A stretch of DNA of 64,000 nt, taken from positions 3,844,001 to 3,908,000 of the forward strand of contig NZ_AUBJ02000001.1 of the NCBI RefSeq assembly GCF_000429185.2, written 5' to 3'. Positions within the stretch are counted from its first letter, which is position 1. Each line of letters opens with the position of its first letter. The stretch comes from Actinoalloteichus caeruleus DSM 43889 (GTDB lineage Bacteria; Actinomycetota; Actinomycetes; Mycobacteriales; Pseudonocardiaceae). The position numbers were made by a program, and so were the translations under genes. Under the pieces are notes generated by a model, which was not told the origin of the DNA, ran no database searches, and saw only the letters and a list, made by a program, of their open reading frames with translations. Of the stretch, positions 56,160 through 64,000 are shown piece by piece.

Positions 56160-57134
56160 GTGACTCCGATCTGCGTACTCGGCCTGGGACTGATCGGCGG
56201 CTCGGTGCTGCGCGCCGCCACCGCCGCCGGACGAAGCTGCTGGGCGGCCACCGCGTCCCCGGTGGACGCCGAGGCGGCGACCGCCGAGGGAGTCGACGTC
56301 CTCCCACCCGCGACCGCGCTGCGCCGGGCAGCCGAGGAGGACGCCCTCGTGGTCGTCGCCGTCCCGCTCACCTCGGTCCCCGAGGTCCTCCGGCTCGTCG
56401 ACCAGCACGCTGGCGGCTGCCGACTCACCGACGTGGTCAGCGTCAAGGAGCCGGTGCTGCGGGCTGTCGAGTCGCACGCGCCGGGGGTGAGGTACGTCGG
56501 CGGGCACCCGATGGCGGGCACCGCCTCCTCGGGCTGGCATGCGGGGGACGCCGGCCTGTTCACCCAGGCGGCCTGGGTGGTCACCACCGACGAGGCGGAC
56601 CCGGCCGTCTGGGCGGAGGTGGCGAGCCTGGCGCTCGACTGCGGCGCCGAGGTCGTTCCCGCGCCGGCCCGGGAACACGACGCGGCGGTGGCTCGGGTCT
56701 CCCACCTGCCCCACCTGCTGGCCGAGGTGCTCTCGGCAGTGGCTGAGGACGGTGGTCCGCTGGCGGCGACGCTGGCCGCCAGTTCCTTCGCCGACGGCAC
56801 CCGGGTGGCCGGGACCAGGCCCGGCCTGGTCCGCGCGATGTGCGAGGGGAACCGGGACGCGTTGCTGACGGCGCTGGACGACGCGCTCGGCCGGCTCGGT
56901 GTCGCGCGGGGCGCGCTGGCGACCACGGGTTCCCTCCGGGCGGCGGTCGAGGACGGCCACCGAGCCCACGTCCGACGGCAGCGGGCCGGGGAAACCCCGA
57001 CCATCGCGTTCGAGCTCCCCCTGCATCGGCCCGGTGCGCTCGACGAACTCGCGGAGCTCGGCAGGGGTGGAGCACGCGTCACCGGCCTGGCCGGCGGCCT
57101 CGTCAGCGGCCGGCGCCCGGACCCGGCTGGTTGA
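56160..57134 (+). CDS. tyrA: Prephenate dehydrogenase
   Basis: A 324-residue NAD(P)-dependent enzyme of tyrosine synthesis that oxidatively decarboxylates prephenate. The nucleotide motif VLGLGLIGGS is right at the N-terminus (residues 6-15). GGHPMAGTASSGW and ARVSHLPHLLAEVLS are the prephenate-binding segments. GTG 56160 is favoured, since GACAAT at 56147-56152 could be a -10 element giving a leaderless start there; GTG 56142 is in frame. Divergent from the tadA unit, as in Rv3753c-Rv3754. Confidence 0.92.
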   Translation: MTPICVLGLGLIGGSVLRAATAAGRSCWAATASPVDAEAATAEGVDVLPPATALRRAAEEDALVVVAVPLTSVPEVLRLVDQHAGGCRLTDVVSVKEPVLRAVESHAPGVRYVGGHPMAGTASSGWHAGDAGLFTQAAWVVTTDEADPAVWAEVASLALDCGAEVVPAPAREHDAAVARVSHLPHLLAEVLSAVAEDGGPLAATLAASSFADGTRVAGTRPGLVRAMCEGNRDALLTALDDALGRLGVARGALATTGSLRAAVEDGHRAHVRRQRAGETPTIAFELPLHRPGALDELAELGRGGARVTGLAGGLVSGRRPDPAG

Positions 57135-57224
57135 GGCCGTGCGCCGGACCCCGCGCGTTCGGGGGTACCGAGCGCCTGCGATCGGTCCGCATCCCCACCG
57201 CCGGTCGTACGGCACGATAGGCGC

Positions 57225-58424
57225 ATGCGCCGCGCACTCATCCTGGACGCCGCCCGCACTCCCTTCGGCCGCTACCGGGGCGGACTGTCCCAGGTCAGGG
57301 TGGACGACCTCGCAGCCCTGCCCATCCTGGAGCTCCTGCGCAGGCACGGACCGGACGGGTCGGCGGCCCTGGACCCCGCGACGATCGACGACGTCGTCTA
57401 CGGCAACACCAACGGGGCCGGGGAGGAGAACCGGGACGTGGCCAGGATGGCCGCCCTCCTGGCCGGCCTGCCGGTGACGGTTCCGGGTGTCACGGTCAAC
57501 CGGCTCTGCGCCTCGGGCGGTGAGGCCGTGGTCCAGGCCGCCCGCTCCGTCCGCGCGGGTGACGCGGACCTCGTCATCGCCGGCGGGGTCGAGGGGATGA
57601 GCCGCGCGCCGTTCGTGATGGCCCGGCCCGACCGCGAACTACCCGACCGCATGGAGGTCGTCTCGACCGCGTTGGGATGGCGGCTGGTGAACCCGAGGAT
57701 GCCGGAGCAGTGGACGTTGGCGCTGGGCGCGGCCGCCGAGCGGGTGGCGTGGGAACTCGGCATCGACCGGACGCGGTTGGACGAGTTCGCCCTCCGGTCC
57801 CACCGCAGGGCGGCGGCGGCCTGGGACGCGGGAGTTCACGAGGGTTTCGCCTTCGCCGTGCGGACGCCGGGTGGGCAGACTGTCCGACGGGACGAGTCGG
57901 TGCGCCCGGAGACCAGCGCGGAGAAGCTCGCCGCCCTGCCACCCGCCTTCTCCCCGGACGGGACCGTCACGGCCGGCAACTCCTCTCCCCTGAACGACGG
58001 GGCGGTGGCGATGCTGATCGGCACCGAGGTGGCGGCCGGCGAGCTGGGTGTCACTCCGCTGGGTGAGGTGGTGGGCAGTGAGGTCGCCGCGGTCGACCCG
58101 GCTCGGTTCCCGCTCGGCCCCGTACCCGCGATCCAGCGCCTCCTGAACCGGTTGGACGTCCGCGCGTCCGACGTGTCGTTGTGGGAGATCAACGAGGCCT
58201 TCTCCGCCGTCGTGCTGTCCGTGCTCCACGAACTGCCGACCATCGACACCCAGCGGGTCAACGTGCACGGGGGCGCGCTCGCCTACGGGCACCCGCTCGG
58301 TGCGTCGATGGCACGCGTGGTCACCGACCTGTGCCGGCACCTCGGCGCACGTGGTGGGGGCATCGGCGTCGCCGCCGCCTGTGTGGGCGTCGGCCAGGGC
58401 CTGGCGCTCGCCGTGCGGGTCTGA
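57225..58424 (+). CDS. Thiolase (acetyl-CoA acetyltransferase-like)
   Basis: A 399-residue thiolase. The nucleophilic cysteine is Cys95 in NRLCASGGEAV. The C-terminal NEAFSAV, GGALAYGHPLGASMAR (His in GHPLGAS) and AACVGVGQGLALAV carry the remaining catalytic residues. The degree of conservation suits degradative or 3-oxoadipyl-type thiolases as well as acetoacetyl-CoA thiolases. The usual GASGAR is GASMAR here. It is on the same strand as tyrA but 90 bp away. The acetoacetyl-CoA synthetase at the window end could be a metabolic partner. Confidence 0.9.
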   Translation: MRRALILDAARTPFGRYRGGLSQVRVDDLAALPILELLRRHGPDGSAALDPATIDDVVYGNTNGAGEENRDVARMAALLAGLPVTVPGVTVNRLCASGGEAVVQAARSVRAGDADLVIAGGVEGMSRAPFVMARPDRELPDRMEVVSTALGWRLVNPRMPEQWTLALGAAAERVAWELGIDRTRLDEFALRSHRRAAAAWDAGVHEGFAFAVRTPGGQTVRRDESVRPETSAEKLAALPPAFSPDGTVTAGNSSPLNDGAVAMLIGTEVAAGELGVTPLGEVVGSEVAAVDPARFPLGPVPAIQRLLNRLDVRASDVSLWEINEAFSAVVLSVLHELPTIDTQRVNVHGGALAYGHPLGASMARVVTDLCRHLGARGGGIGVAAACVGVGQGLALAVRV

Positions 58425-58496
58425 CACCGGGCCGGACCAGAACTCCCGGACCCGCGACCGGCGGGTCGGCGGGTCGGCGGGGTCGACCGCGGCCGG

Positions 58497-59972
58497 TCAG
58501 CCGTCCCGGTCGGACCGCTCGGGACCGGGTGGCTCGGGCGATCGGAACGGCCTGGTCACGACCGCGTCCTCCGGAGCCGACAGCGCCGAGTACCGCCGCC
58601 AGCCGCCCTCGTCGTACCGGGCGGCGACGGCGTCGGGATTCACGGGAACCACCGGCTCCCTCCCCTGCGGGACACCACGGCCCGGGGGCCGGTGGCCGCC
58701 CCTGGCCGCCAGCACGACGGCGACCACGATGACGGCGGTGGCCCCGAGGAACAGCCAGCTCGGCCACCCGGTGAGGTCCACCAGCGCCCTCTCGGCGGCG
58801 TGGCCGTCAGCGGGCCGGCCCGTGCCGGCACCCGGGGTGGCACCGCCGTCCCGCTGACCACCGTCACCGGCCGTCTCCCCCTCCTCGGACCCGGGAACGG
58901 GCCAGCCGACCTCGTCCACCGGCCCGGCCACCGCGGTCAGGCGCACCCGGTACCCGAGATCGGAGATGGACGCCGTCGCGCCGCACAGGCCGGTGGCGAG
59001 TTCGATCCGCAACAGGTGGAGCCCGGCCAACCCGACCTGTCGGCCGGCCGCACCCGGCGCACCCTCGGCGACGGAGATGGACGCGCCGACCACGCTGGTC
59101 CCGGTGAAGGAGTCGACGTCGCGGCCGAGGACGGTGTTCCCCGGGGAGTGCAGGGCAAGGCTGACCCGCGCCGGGCACTCCGGGGACGTGGCCTGCGGGT
59201 CACCGCTGAACAGCGCGGTGGCACCGATCCTGCTCCCCGGCTCCACGGGAACGGCGAACCACCGGCTCTCCCCGGGGTGGAGCGTGGCGACCGTGGCCGT
59301 GCCGTCGGCGGGCAACGTCGTGGCACCCGACGGTGTCGGTGCCCCTGGCACGCCGATCTCGGGGTAGGGCGGTAACGGCGCGTCCTGCTCGGCGTCGACG
59401 CCGAGGCCCAGGGGGAAGGAGACGGCCGGGTACCGGTTCCAGCAGTCGTCGGCCTCGAGGTTCACGACGGCGTACCAGTAGCCGGACCCGTTGGCCGCTT
59501 CTCCGAACGGGTCGCCAGCCTCGACAGGCGACGCGCTGGTCACCTCGACCCTCGCCTCCGAGGAGTTGCCGAAGGCGGCGTTCCGGGGCTCGGGTCCGTA
59601 GTCGGGCTCGGTGCCGGTCGGGGTCAGCAGCGCGACCCGGAGCCGGGACGAGCAGGCGCCCGGCGGCGGACCGGCGCCGTCCGCCGTCGGACGCAACGCG
59701 ACGGTGACGGCTGGCCAGGAGCCCGGCGCGGCGGGCAGCGCGTAGAAGCGGGACTCGCCGGGGCGGATGGTGTCCGCGTGTTCGCCGTCGCCCGGCCCCA
59801 GCAACGGGGCGTCGACGGGGTTGGCGGCACCGACGGCGATCGGCCCGGTCTCCGGTTCCTCCACCTCCGCCGGACCGAGCGCGGGGAACGGGGACACCGC
59901 CACCAGGCCGCCCACCAGCGCGGCCACCACCGAACCCGTCAACACGGCCACCCCCTGGTCTCCGGTGCTCAC
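58497..59972 (-). CDS. Membrane protein with large external domain, unknown
   Basis: A protein of 491 residues from GTG 59972. The N-terminal helix (about residues 8-29, VAVLTGSVVAALVGGLVAV) acts as signal or anchor. A 370-residue external part follows with two related units, each having a stretch like RPGESRFYAL and HPGESRWFAV, reminiscent of bacterial pre-peptidase C-like beta sandwiches, and several cysteine pairs. A C-terminal helix (SWLFLGATAVIVVAVVLAA) precedes a cytoplasmic tail of about 60 residues. The layout (two repeats between two anchors) resembles the type VII secretion-associated or surface-sensor proteins of actinobacteria, but no firm family is recognised. It is next to the TQXA surface protein. 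Confidence 0.72.
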   Translation of the reverse strand: MSTGDQGVAVLTGSVVAALVGGLVAVSPFPALGPAEVEEPETGPIAVGAANPVDAPLLGPGDGEHADTIRPGESRFYALPAAPGSWPAVTVALRPTADGAGPPPGACSSRLRVALLTPTGTEPDYGPEPRNAAFGNSSEARVEVTSASPVEAGDPFGEAANGSGYWYAVVNLEADDCWNRYPAVSFPLGLGVDAEQDAPLPPYPEIGVPGAPTPSGATTLPADGTATVATLHPGESRWFAVPVEPGSRIGATALFSGDPQATSPECPARVSLALHSPGNTVLGRDVDSFTGTSVVGASISVAEGAPGAAGRQVGLAGLHLLRIELATGLCGATASISDLGYRVRLTAVAGPVDEVGWPVPGSEEGETAGDGGQRDGGATPGAGTGRPADGHAAERALVDLTGWPSWLFLGATAVIVVAVVLAARGGHRPPGRGVPQGREPVVPVNPDAVAARYDEGGWRRYSALSAPEDAVVTRPFRSPEPPGPERSDRDG

Positions 59973-60132
59973 GTGAAGTGTGGCCCGTCCCTCCCGTGGT
60001 GGCGGCCGGCTGGTGGACCGTCGCGTGCGTGACCCCTTGGTCGACGAGCGGGTCGCCACTCACCTCTTCCGACGCCGTGCCCCGGGAAAAGGTTCCGGGG
60101 AGGGTCCGACGCACCAGGGCCGGGAACGCCGA

Positions 60133-60164
60133 CGGGGCCACCTCCCGGCTGGGAGGTGGCCCCG
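60133..60164 (-). terminator. Terminator after the TQXA gene
   Basis: A 14-bp perfect stem (60133-60146 with 60151-60164), 4-nt loop, about 70 bp past the stop. The remaining gap 59973-60235 holds no gene. Confidence 0.8.
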
Positions 60165-60235
60165 TGGTGTGGGAGCGGGAAGAGGCGGCCCCTGTCGGGG
60201 ACCGGCGGCCCGCCCTGCTCAGGACGCGGTCAGGA

Positions 60236-61477
60236 TCAGACCTCGGCCTGCTTCTTGCGCCGCATCAGGAACAGTGCGGTGGCACCGCCACCGAGGAGCA
60301 CCGCGCCAAGGCCGAGCGGCAGCCAGATGGACGCACCGGTGTTGGCCAGGTCGTCCTCGTTGTCCGGGCGCTCGGGAGCCGGCGGGGCCGGAGTGGTGGT
60401 CTCCGGGGCCTCGGGCACGCTCGGGGTGGTGCTCGGGGCCGGCTCGCTCGGCTGCGGGGTCTCCGGCACGCTCGGCTCCGGGGTCTCGGAGGTGGGCGGA
60501 GCGACCGGCCCGCCTACCCAGTCGACGCGGACCGAGGTGTCCAGGTTGGTGGGCTTGCCCTCCGCGACGATCAGCGACTGGGTGCGCTTGCTGTCCCGGG
60601 CGTTGCGGCTGGCCCCGCTCCAGTCACCCGACGGGTCACCCACGAAGAGGCGGCCGGTGTTGACGGTGGCGGAGGCGTTCGCGGTGATGGTGGCCTCGCC
60701 GGCCTCGGCGCCCTCGGGGACGCTCACGTACAGCTCGGAGATGCTGTCGGTCGGCACGTCACCGGAGATCGGGTTGACCTCCTCGCCGTTCTTGTTGACC
60801 AGGGTGACGCCCTCCGGCCCCTGGAGGGCCAGGCCGACGGTCCCGGCGCTCGACTCGACCGTGAACGGGCCGATCAGCTCACCGGCGGCACCGGAGTGGC
60901 TCTCCGGGCTCAGCGCCAGCGTGGGGGTCGGCTGCTGGTCGACACCGACGTTGGCCTCACCGGTCAGGTGCCGGTACAGGGCCTGGATGTCGCGGCCGTT
61001 GTTGCCCGCCAGCTTCGAGCCGTTGCTGAAGTGCCAGATGGCGGCCTGCGTGCCGGCGACGGCGCGCTCCACGTTCAGGTTCGTGCCGAGCTGCGCGTTC
61101 AGCTCGTCAACCGACACCTGGGGGTAGGAGTTCTGCAGGATCCACAGCACCTTGCCGGGCGCGGTGGGGAACGAGGCGTTCTGGTCCGTGGGGTACTGGT
61201 CCCACGGCACCTCGTGGTAAGGAGCCTTGTTGGCGGCGGTGACCGTCAGCTCGACGCAGTAGGTGAGCAGCTCGGTGCCGTCCTCGAGGACGAGGGGCAG
61301 CAGCACCGTCGGGACCGAGGAGCGGTCCGTCAGGTGGATCCTCTCGCCCTTGACCTCGTTCGTGTTGTCGTAGTGGCCCTTGGTGGACGCGGCGGCCGGC
61401 AGTGCGGTGCCGACGAGCAGGGCAGCCGCGCCGAGCAGTGCCGCGCCGGCTCGCGCCAGGCGCAACCCGAGTCTCAT
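60236..61477 (-). CDS. TQXA-domain thioester surface protein with LAXTG anchor
   Basis: A 413-residue secreted surface protein. ATG 61477 follows GAGGAG. Signal peptide (residues 1-30, ending AAAS). The thioester domain (about 35-175) has Cys74 in YCVEL and the TQAA motif with Gln144 in GTQAAIWHF; in this family the two form an internal Cys-Gln thioester that can bond covalently to a host or partner molecule. A beta-rich stalk (about 180-320) and a Pro/Glu/Thr-rich wall-spanning region (325-370) lead to LANTG (377-381), a hydrophobic helix and RRKK. This is a sortase-type anchor of the LAXTG class (sortase E). It is probably a cell-surface adhesin. Confidence 0.93.
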   Translation of the reverse strand: MRLGLRLARAGAALLGAAALLVGTALPAAASTKGHYDNTNEVKGERIHLTDRSSVPTVLLPLVLEDGTELLTYCVELTVTAANKAPYHEVPWDQYPTDQNASFPTAPGKVLWILQNSYPQVSVDELNAQLGTNLNVERAVAGTQAAIWHFSNGSKLAGNNGRDIQALYRHLTGEANVGVDQQPTPTLALSPESHSGAAGELIGPFTVESSAGTVGLALQGPEGVTLVNKNGEEVNPISGDVPTDSISELYVSVPEGAEAGEATITANASATVNTGRLFVGDPSGDWSGASRNARDSKRTQSLIVAEGKPTNLDTSVRVDWVGGPVAPPTSETPEPSVPETPQPSEPAPSTTPSVPEAPETTTPAPPAPERPDNEDDLANTGASIWLPLGLGAVLLGGGATALFLMRRKKQAEV

Positions 61478-61932
61478 GTCTCTCCTCTCTTCCGGACCAG
61501 AGGTCCGGGAAACCGCCGACCGGCGGACTGGATCAGGGGTAGACCACGATTTCCCGCCGCCGCGACCCCGGTGCCCCCATCGGCGTGAGTGTTGGGGCGC
61601 TCCGGTTCCGGCGGCCCGTTGACGGGCCGACCCGTTTTTCCGGTTCGGCGGACGGCACGACTTTAGCCGACGCGTCAATTCCCGTGCGGCAAGACCCCGC
61701 CCGGTTTCCGGAACCGCCCGGTTATTCGTCCCCCTGGGTGAGGCATTGCGGGAAGCGCCGGCTTCGACCCCGCCGAGCTTCCTCCCCGCTGAGCTCGGCC
61801 CGCCACGGGACACGCCGGGATGTCGGGAACTCGCTCGCCCAACCTGCCCGTTCTCTGAGCGGGTTGCCTCGTCAGCGGACACACTGGACGTCACCCGTGT
61901 CGTACCGGCTCGGAGCGCGTCGCCGCCCTAGG

Positions 61933-62028
61933 ATGCGCGAGCCGACCGAAGGTTGCGTGCCGATACCGAACTGGAAGCATCCGGACCATGAAATGTGGTT
62001 TTCCCAGCAGCGCGGCAACGGAAAGTGA
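61933..62028 (+). CDS. Doubtful 31-codon small ORF
   Basis: Reads from ATG 61933 and is rich in Trp, His and Pro (WKHPDHEMWFSQQ). G/C at third positions is lower than in real genes here and no Shine-Dalgarno is evident; TAGGAT overlaps the start. It may be a chance frame. Listed because the composition is unusual. Confidence 0.15.
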   Translation: MREPTEGCVPIPNWKHPDHEMWFSQQRGNGK

Positions 62029-62154
62029 AGAACCTGCCGACACATACCCCGCGCACCTGGGACTGAAGTCACCTTTCGGGGTGAGCGAAATTACCCGGCG
62101 CTTCCTCGACACCGGATAACTCGCCCAATAGCTGCTAGTCCGGTCGGAGGGCGA

Positions 62155-62214
62155 ATGCGGACCAGCAAGCGGACAGAATTGGCCGAACCGGCGAGCGTTA
62201 CGCACAAGCCGTAA
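62155..62214 (+). CDS. Doubtful 19-codon small ORF with good ribosome site
   Basis: ATG 62155 is preceded by GGAGG (62146-62150) at four bases. The frame encodes M-R-T-S-K-R-T-E-L-A-E-P-A-S-V-T-H-K-P. It ends inside the repeat region at 62214. A regulatory leader is possible, but no downstream plus-strand gene is seen. Confidence 0.2.
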   Translation: MRTSKRTELAEPASVTHKP

Positions 62215-62224
62215 CCGTTACGCA
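62197..62224. repeat. Two GTTACGCA direct repeats with inverted half-site
   Basis: GTTACGCA occurs at 62197-62204 and 62217-62224, exactly 20 bp apart (about two helical turns). CGTAAC at 62210-62215 is the inverse of GTTACG at 62197-62202. The arrangement suggests a multi-site protein-binding element. Confidence 0.5.
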
Positions 62225-62227
62225 GAC

Positions 62228-62253
62228 TGTTGATCACTTTTTGGTGAACAACA
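62228..62253. promoter_or_regulatory. AT-rich near-palindrome
   Basis: TGTTGATCAC and GTGAACAACA pair at nine of ten positions around a 6-bp T-rich centre. It lies 3 bp after the GTTACGCA repeats. It could be an operator or a hairpin with a T-rich loop. Confidence 0.45.
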
Positions 62254-62549
62254 GCGGTCGGGCACGAAGAGCCGCCATTCCGGAAGACCGGTCACGCCCC
62301 CGCCAGCCCCTGGGCCAGGAGCGCCACCGTGGGCCACGCGGCCCACCGCCAGAAGAGCCGCGACCGGACGGCCGGGGAGCGCCGGCCCCACCCGCGGCCC
62401 TCACCCCCGCGCCGACCCGAGGAACCCGCCACAGCCCGTCGCCCGGGAGCCGCGGGGGCACACCCGGGCTGGCCGGACGTGGGGATCATCACACCGGCCA
62501 CCGCGACCGGGGAGCGCGGCCAGCGGACAGGGGCCGGCCGACAGACGAA

Positions 62550-62577
62550 ACGACCCCCCTGTCGCCAGGGGGGTCGT
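62550..62577 (-). terminator. Terminator of the tRNA-Arg/tRNA-Ser unit
   Basis: A 12-bp perfect stem (62550-62561 with 62566-62577) and a TCGC tetraloop, 6 bp past the tRNA-Arg 3' end on the minus strand. Confidence 0.85.
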
Positions 62578-62583
62578 CCGATG

Positions 62584-62656
62584 CGCGCCCGAAGGGATTC
62601 GAACCCCTAACCTTCTGATCCGTAGTCAGATGCTCTATCCGTTGAGCTACGGGCGC
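62584..62656 (-). tRNA. tRNA-Arg (ACG)
   Basis: A 73-nt tRNA. Acceptor arms GCGCCCG/CGGGCGC, discriminator G, anticodon stem TCTGA/TCAGA around CTACGGA (anticodon ACG, a TadA substrate), T-loop GGTTCGAATCC. CCA is not encoded. Confidence 0.96.
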
Positions 62657-62693
62657 TTGTTCAGTTGTGACCAGCCGTTTCCGGCCGGTGCTG

Positions 62694-62784
62694 CGGAGGC
62701 TCCGGGATTTGAACCCGGGAGGGGGCTTAAACCCCCAACCGCATTAGCAGTGCGGCGCCATAGACCAGACTAGGCGAAGCCTCC
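62694..62784 (-). tRNA. tRNA-Ser (GCT)
   Basis: A 91-nt type II tRNA. Acceptor arms GGAGGCT/AGCCTCC, discriminator G, anticodon stem CCGCA/TGCGG around CTGCTAA (anticodon GCT), a long variable arm and T-loop GGTTCAAATCC. It probably forms one transcript with tRNA-Arg 37 bp downstream. Confidence 0.96.
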
Positions 62785-62854
62785 CGGGACCTCGTTCGGT
62801 CGCTCGCGGCATACATTACACAACCGGGTGGACCGGGGGCAAAACCGGGTCCCC

Positions 62855-64000
62855 CTAAACCTGTTTCCCCAGCTCAGGACCCTCGTCGACGAAGAAAGCA
62901 CGCACCACGCCGTCGAGGGCGCCCGGGTTCGCCAGCGCCTCCCGGCTGACCGCCTCGCCCACCGGCACCCCGGCCAGGACGCGCTTGACGGGAACCTCGC
63001 ACTTCTTGCCGTTCAACGTCCTCGGCACCTCCCCCACCCGGAGGAACCTGTCCGGGACGTGGCGGGGCGACAGCGTCGACCGGAGCAGTGCCCGCGCACG
63101 GGCCACCACGGCCTCCTCCTCCGCCCCCGCCGCCAGCACCAGGAAGCACACCAGCTCCCCGTCCGGCCTCGCCGGACCGGCGTTGTCGATGACCAGTGAG
63201 TCCAGTACCTCGGGAAGGCTCTCCACGACGCGGTAGAACTCCGAGGTCCCCATCCGGACCCCGCCCCGGTTGAGCGTCGAGTCGCTGCGGCCGTGGATCA
63301 CGGCGGACCCCCGTGGGCTGAGGCGGACCCAGTCGCCGTGCCGCCACACACCGGGGAAGGCCTCGTAGTAGGCCTCCCGCATCCGAGCGCCGTCGGAGTC
63401 ACCCCAGAAGAAGACCGGCATCGAGGGCATGGGCCGCGTGACCACCAACTCGCCCACCTCGCCGACCACCGGGCGGCCGCTCTCGTCGTAGGCCTCCACC
63501 GCGGCTCCCAGCGCCCGGCAGGACAACTCCCCCACCCAGACCGGGACGGTGGGAGCGCTCGTCAGGAAGGCGGTGCAGACGTCGGTGCCACCGGACACGC
63601 TCGCGATCTGGACGTCGGCCCCGAGCTGCTCCGCCAGCCAACGGAAACCCTCCTCGCTGAGCGGAGCACCGGTCGAACCGACCGCCCGCACCCGCGACAG
63701 GTCGAGCCCGGAGAGGGTGACTCCCCCCTTCTGGCAGGAGTGGACGAACGGCGCGGAGATCCCCAGGTAGGTGACGCGGGTCGAGGCGGCCAACCGCCAC
63801 AACGCGTCGGGCTCCGGATGTGCCGGGCTACCGTCGTAGAGCACCACCGTGGCCCCCACCAGCAGGCCGGACACCAGGTAGTTCCACATCATCCAGCCGG
63901 TGGTGGTGAACCACAGGAACCGGTCACCCGGCCCGAGGTCGGCGTGCAGCGCCAACACCTTCAGGTGCTCCACGACGATGCCGCCGTGCCCGTGCACGAT
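62855..64000 (-). CDS. Acetoacetyl-CoA synthetase, C-terminal part
   Basis: The 3' portion of an acyl-adenylate-forming enzyme that activates acetoacetate to acetoacetyl-CoA; the start lies beyond the window edge. Landmarks include GHGGIVVEHLKVLALH, FTTTGWMMWNYLVSGLL, GSTGAPLSEEGFRWL, ASVSGGTDVC and HGRSDSTLNRGGVRMGTSE, the last being diagnostic of the acetoacetate rather than the acetate enzyme. The catalytic lysine region near the C-terminus is RTLNGKKCEVPVKR. Together with the thiolase at 57225 it could link acetoacetate to acetyl-CoA or polyhydroxybutyrate metabolism. Only one partner is visible. Confidence 0.93.
   Translation of the reverse strand: MVHGHGGIVVEHLKVLALHADLGPGDRFLWFTTTGWMMWNYLVSGLLVGATVVLYDGSPAHPEPDALWRLAASTRVTYLGISAPFVHSCQKGGVTLSGLDLSRVRAVGSTGAPLSEEGFRWLAEQLGADVQIASVSGGTDVCTAFLTSAPTVPVWVGELSCRALGAAVEAYDESGRPVVGEVGELVVTRPMPSMPVFFWGDSDGARMREAYYEAFPGVWRHGDWVRLSPRGSAVIHGRSDSTLNRGGVRMGTSEFYRVVESLPEVLDSLVIDNAGPARPDGELVCFLVLAAGAEEEAVVARARALLRSTLSPRHVPDRFLRVGEVPRTLNGKKCEVPVKRVLAGVPVGEAVSREALANPGALDGVVRAFFVDEGPELGKQV

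Larger units (their letters stand above)
61478..62549. other. Gene-poor 1.07-kb segment with repeats
   Basis: The largest gap in the window. From about 61620 to 62290 it is clearly richer in A+T than the flanking genes. It carries a near-palindrome, two direct repeats and two short frames, but no recognisable gene. A promoter for the TQXA gene must lie at its left end. The segment 62290-62549 is GC-rich again. Confidence 0.55.

Overview
The window is high-GC DNA with very strong G/C third-position bias, dense gene packing, frequent GTG starts and ATGA/GTGA overlaps. With a Crp close to the mycobacterial type, WhiB4, PonA2, aspartokinase-ASADH and LAXTG-type sorting signals, this points to an actinobacterium of the Mycobacteriales/Pseudonocardiales group, most likely a Pseudonocardiaceae-like chromosome. 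Nearly everything looks like ordinary chromosomal housekeeping DNA. No IS element, CRISPR array, integrase or complete prophage was seen.

Layout. 0-20 kb: the end of crp, an MFS exporter, a second DNA sliding-clamp homologue, an MBL hydrolase/NUDIX pair, an oxidoreductase, a four-gene minus-strand operon (DUF4177, RidA, two tandem paralogous unknowns, the second apparently frameshifted), a pair of ArsA/GET3-like ATPases, whiB4 divergent from ponA2, yqeY, a metallophosphoesterase, tRNA-Pro and an S9 peptidase. The set crp / MBL / RidA / DUF4177 / ATPase pair / whiB4 / ponA2 / phosphoesterase matches, as I recall it, the mycobacterial Rv3676-Rv3683 block. 20-27 kb: stress and redox genes (dps, Ohr/OsmC, FMN reductase, furA-catalase), a phage-type lysin plus a small partner, and an alpha-methylacyl-CoA racemase.

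27-44 kb: the asd-ask operon, a PIG-V-like glycosyltransferase, a nitroreductase, leuA preceded by a 13-codon leader peptide with four consecutive Leu codons (an apparent attenuator), a lipoprotein, an ArsR/SRPBCC pair with a multi-half-site operator, and a five-gene oligopeptide ABC importer. 44-49 kb: recR-ybaB-dnaX with SRP RNA upstream of dnaX. 49-64 kb: tRNA-Ser(GGA), a wall-anchored extracellular nuclease, an AMIN-like lipoprotein, tRNA-Ser(CGA), an ECF sigma factor, CsbD, tadA with its partner, tyrA, a thiolase, a twice membrane-anchored surface protein, a TQXA thioester surface protein with an LAXTG anchor, a gene-poor 1-kb segment, tRNA-Arg(ACG), tRNA-Ser(GCT), and the 3' part of acetoacetyl-CoA synthetase.

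How it fits together: peroxide/redox defence (FurA, catalase, Dps, Ohr, WhiB4), cell-envelope building and surface display (PonA2, PIG-V enzyme, lysin, two LAXTG-anchored proteins), aspartate-family and leucine biosynthesis, and DNA replication/repair. The observations most worth following are the leuA leader, the clamp paralogue, the frameshifted paralogue pair, the orphan lysin cassette, the thioester adhesin, and the repeat-bearing intergenic segment at 61.5-62.5 kb.
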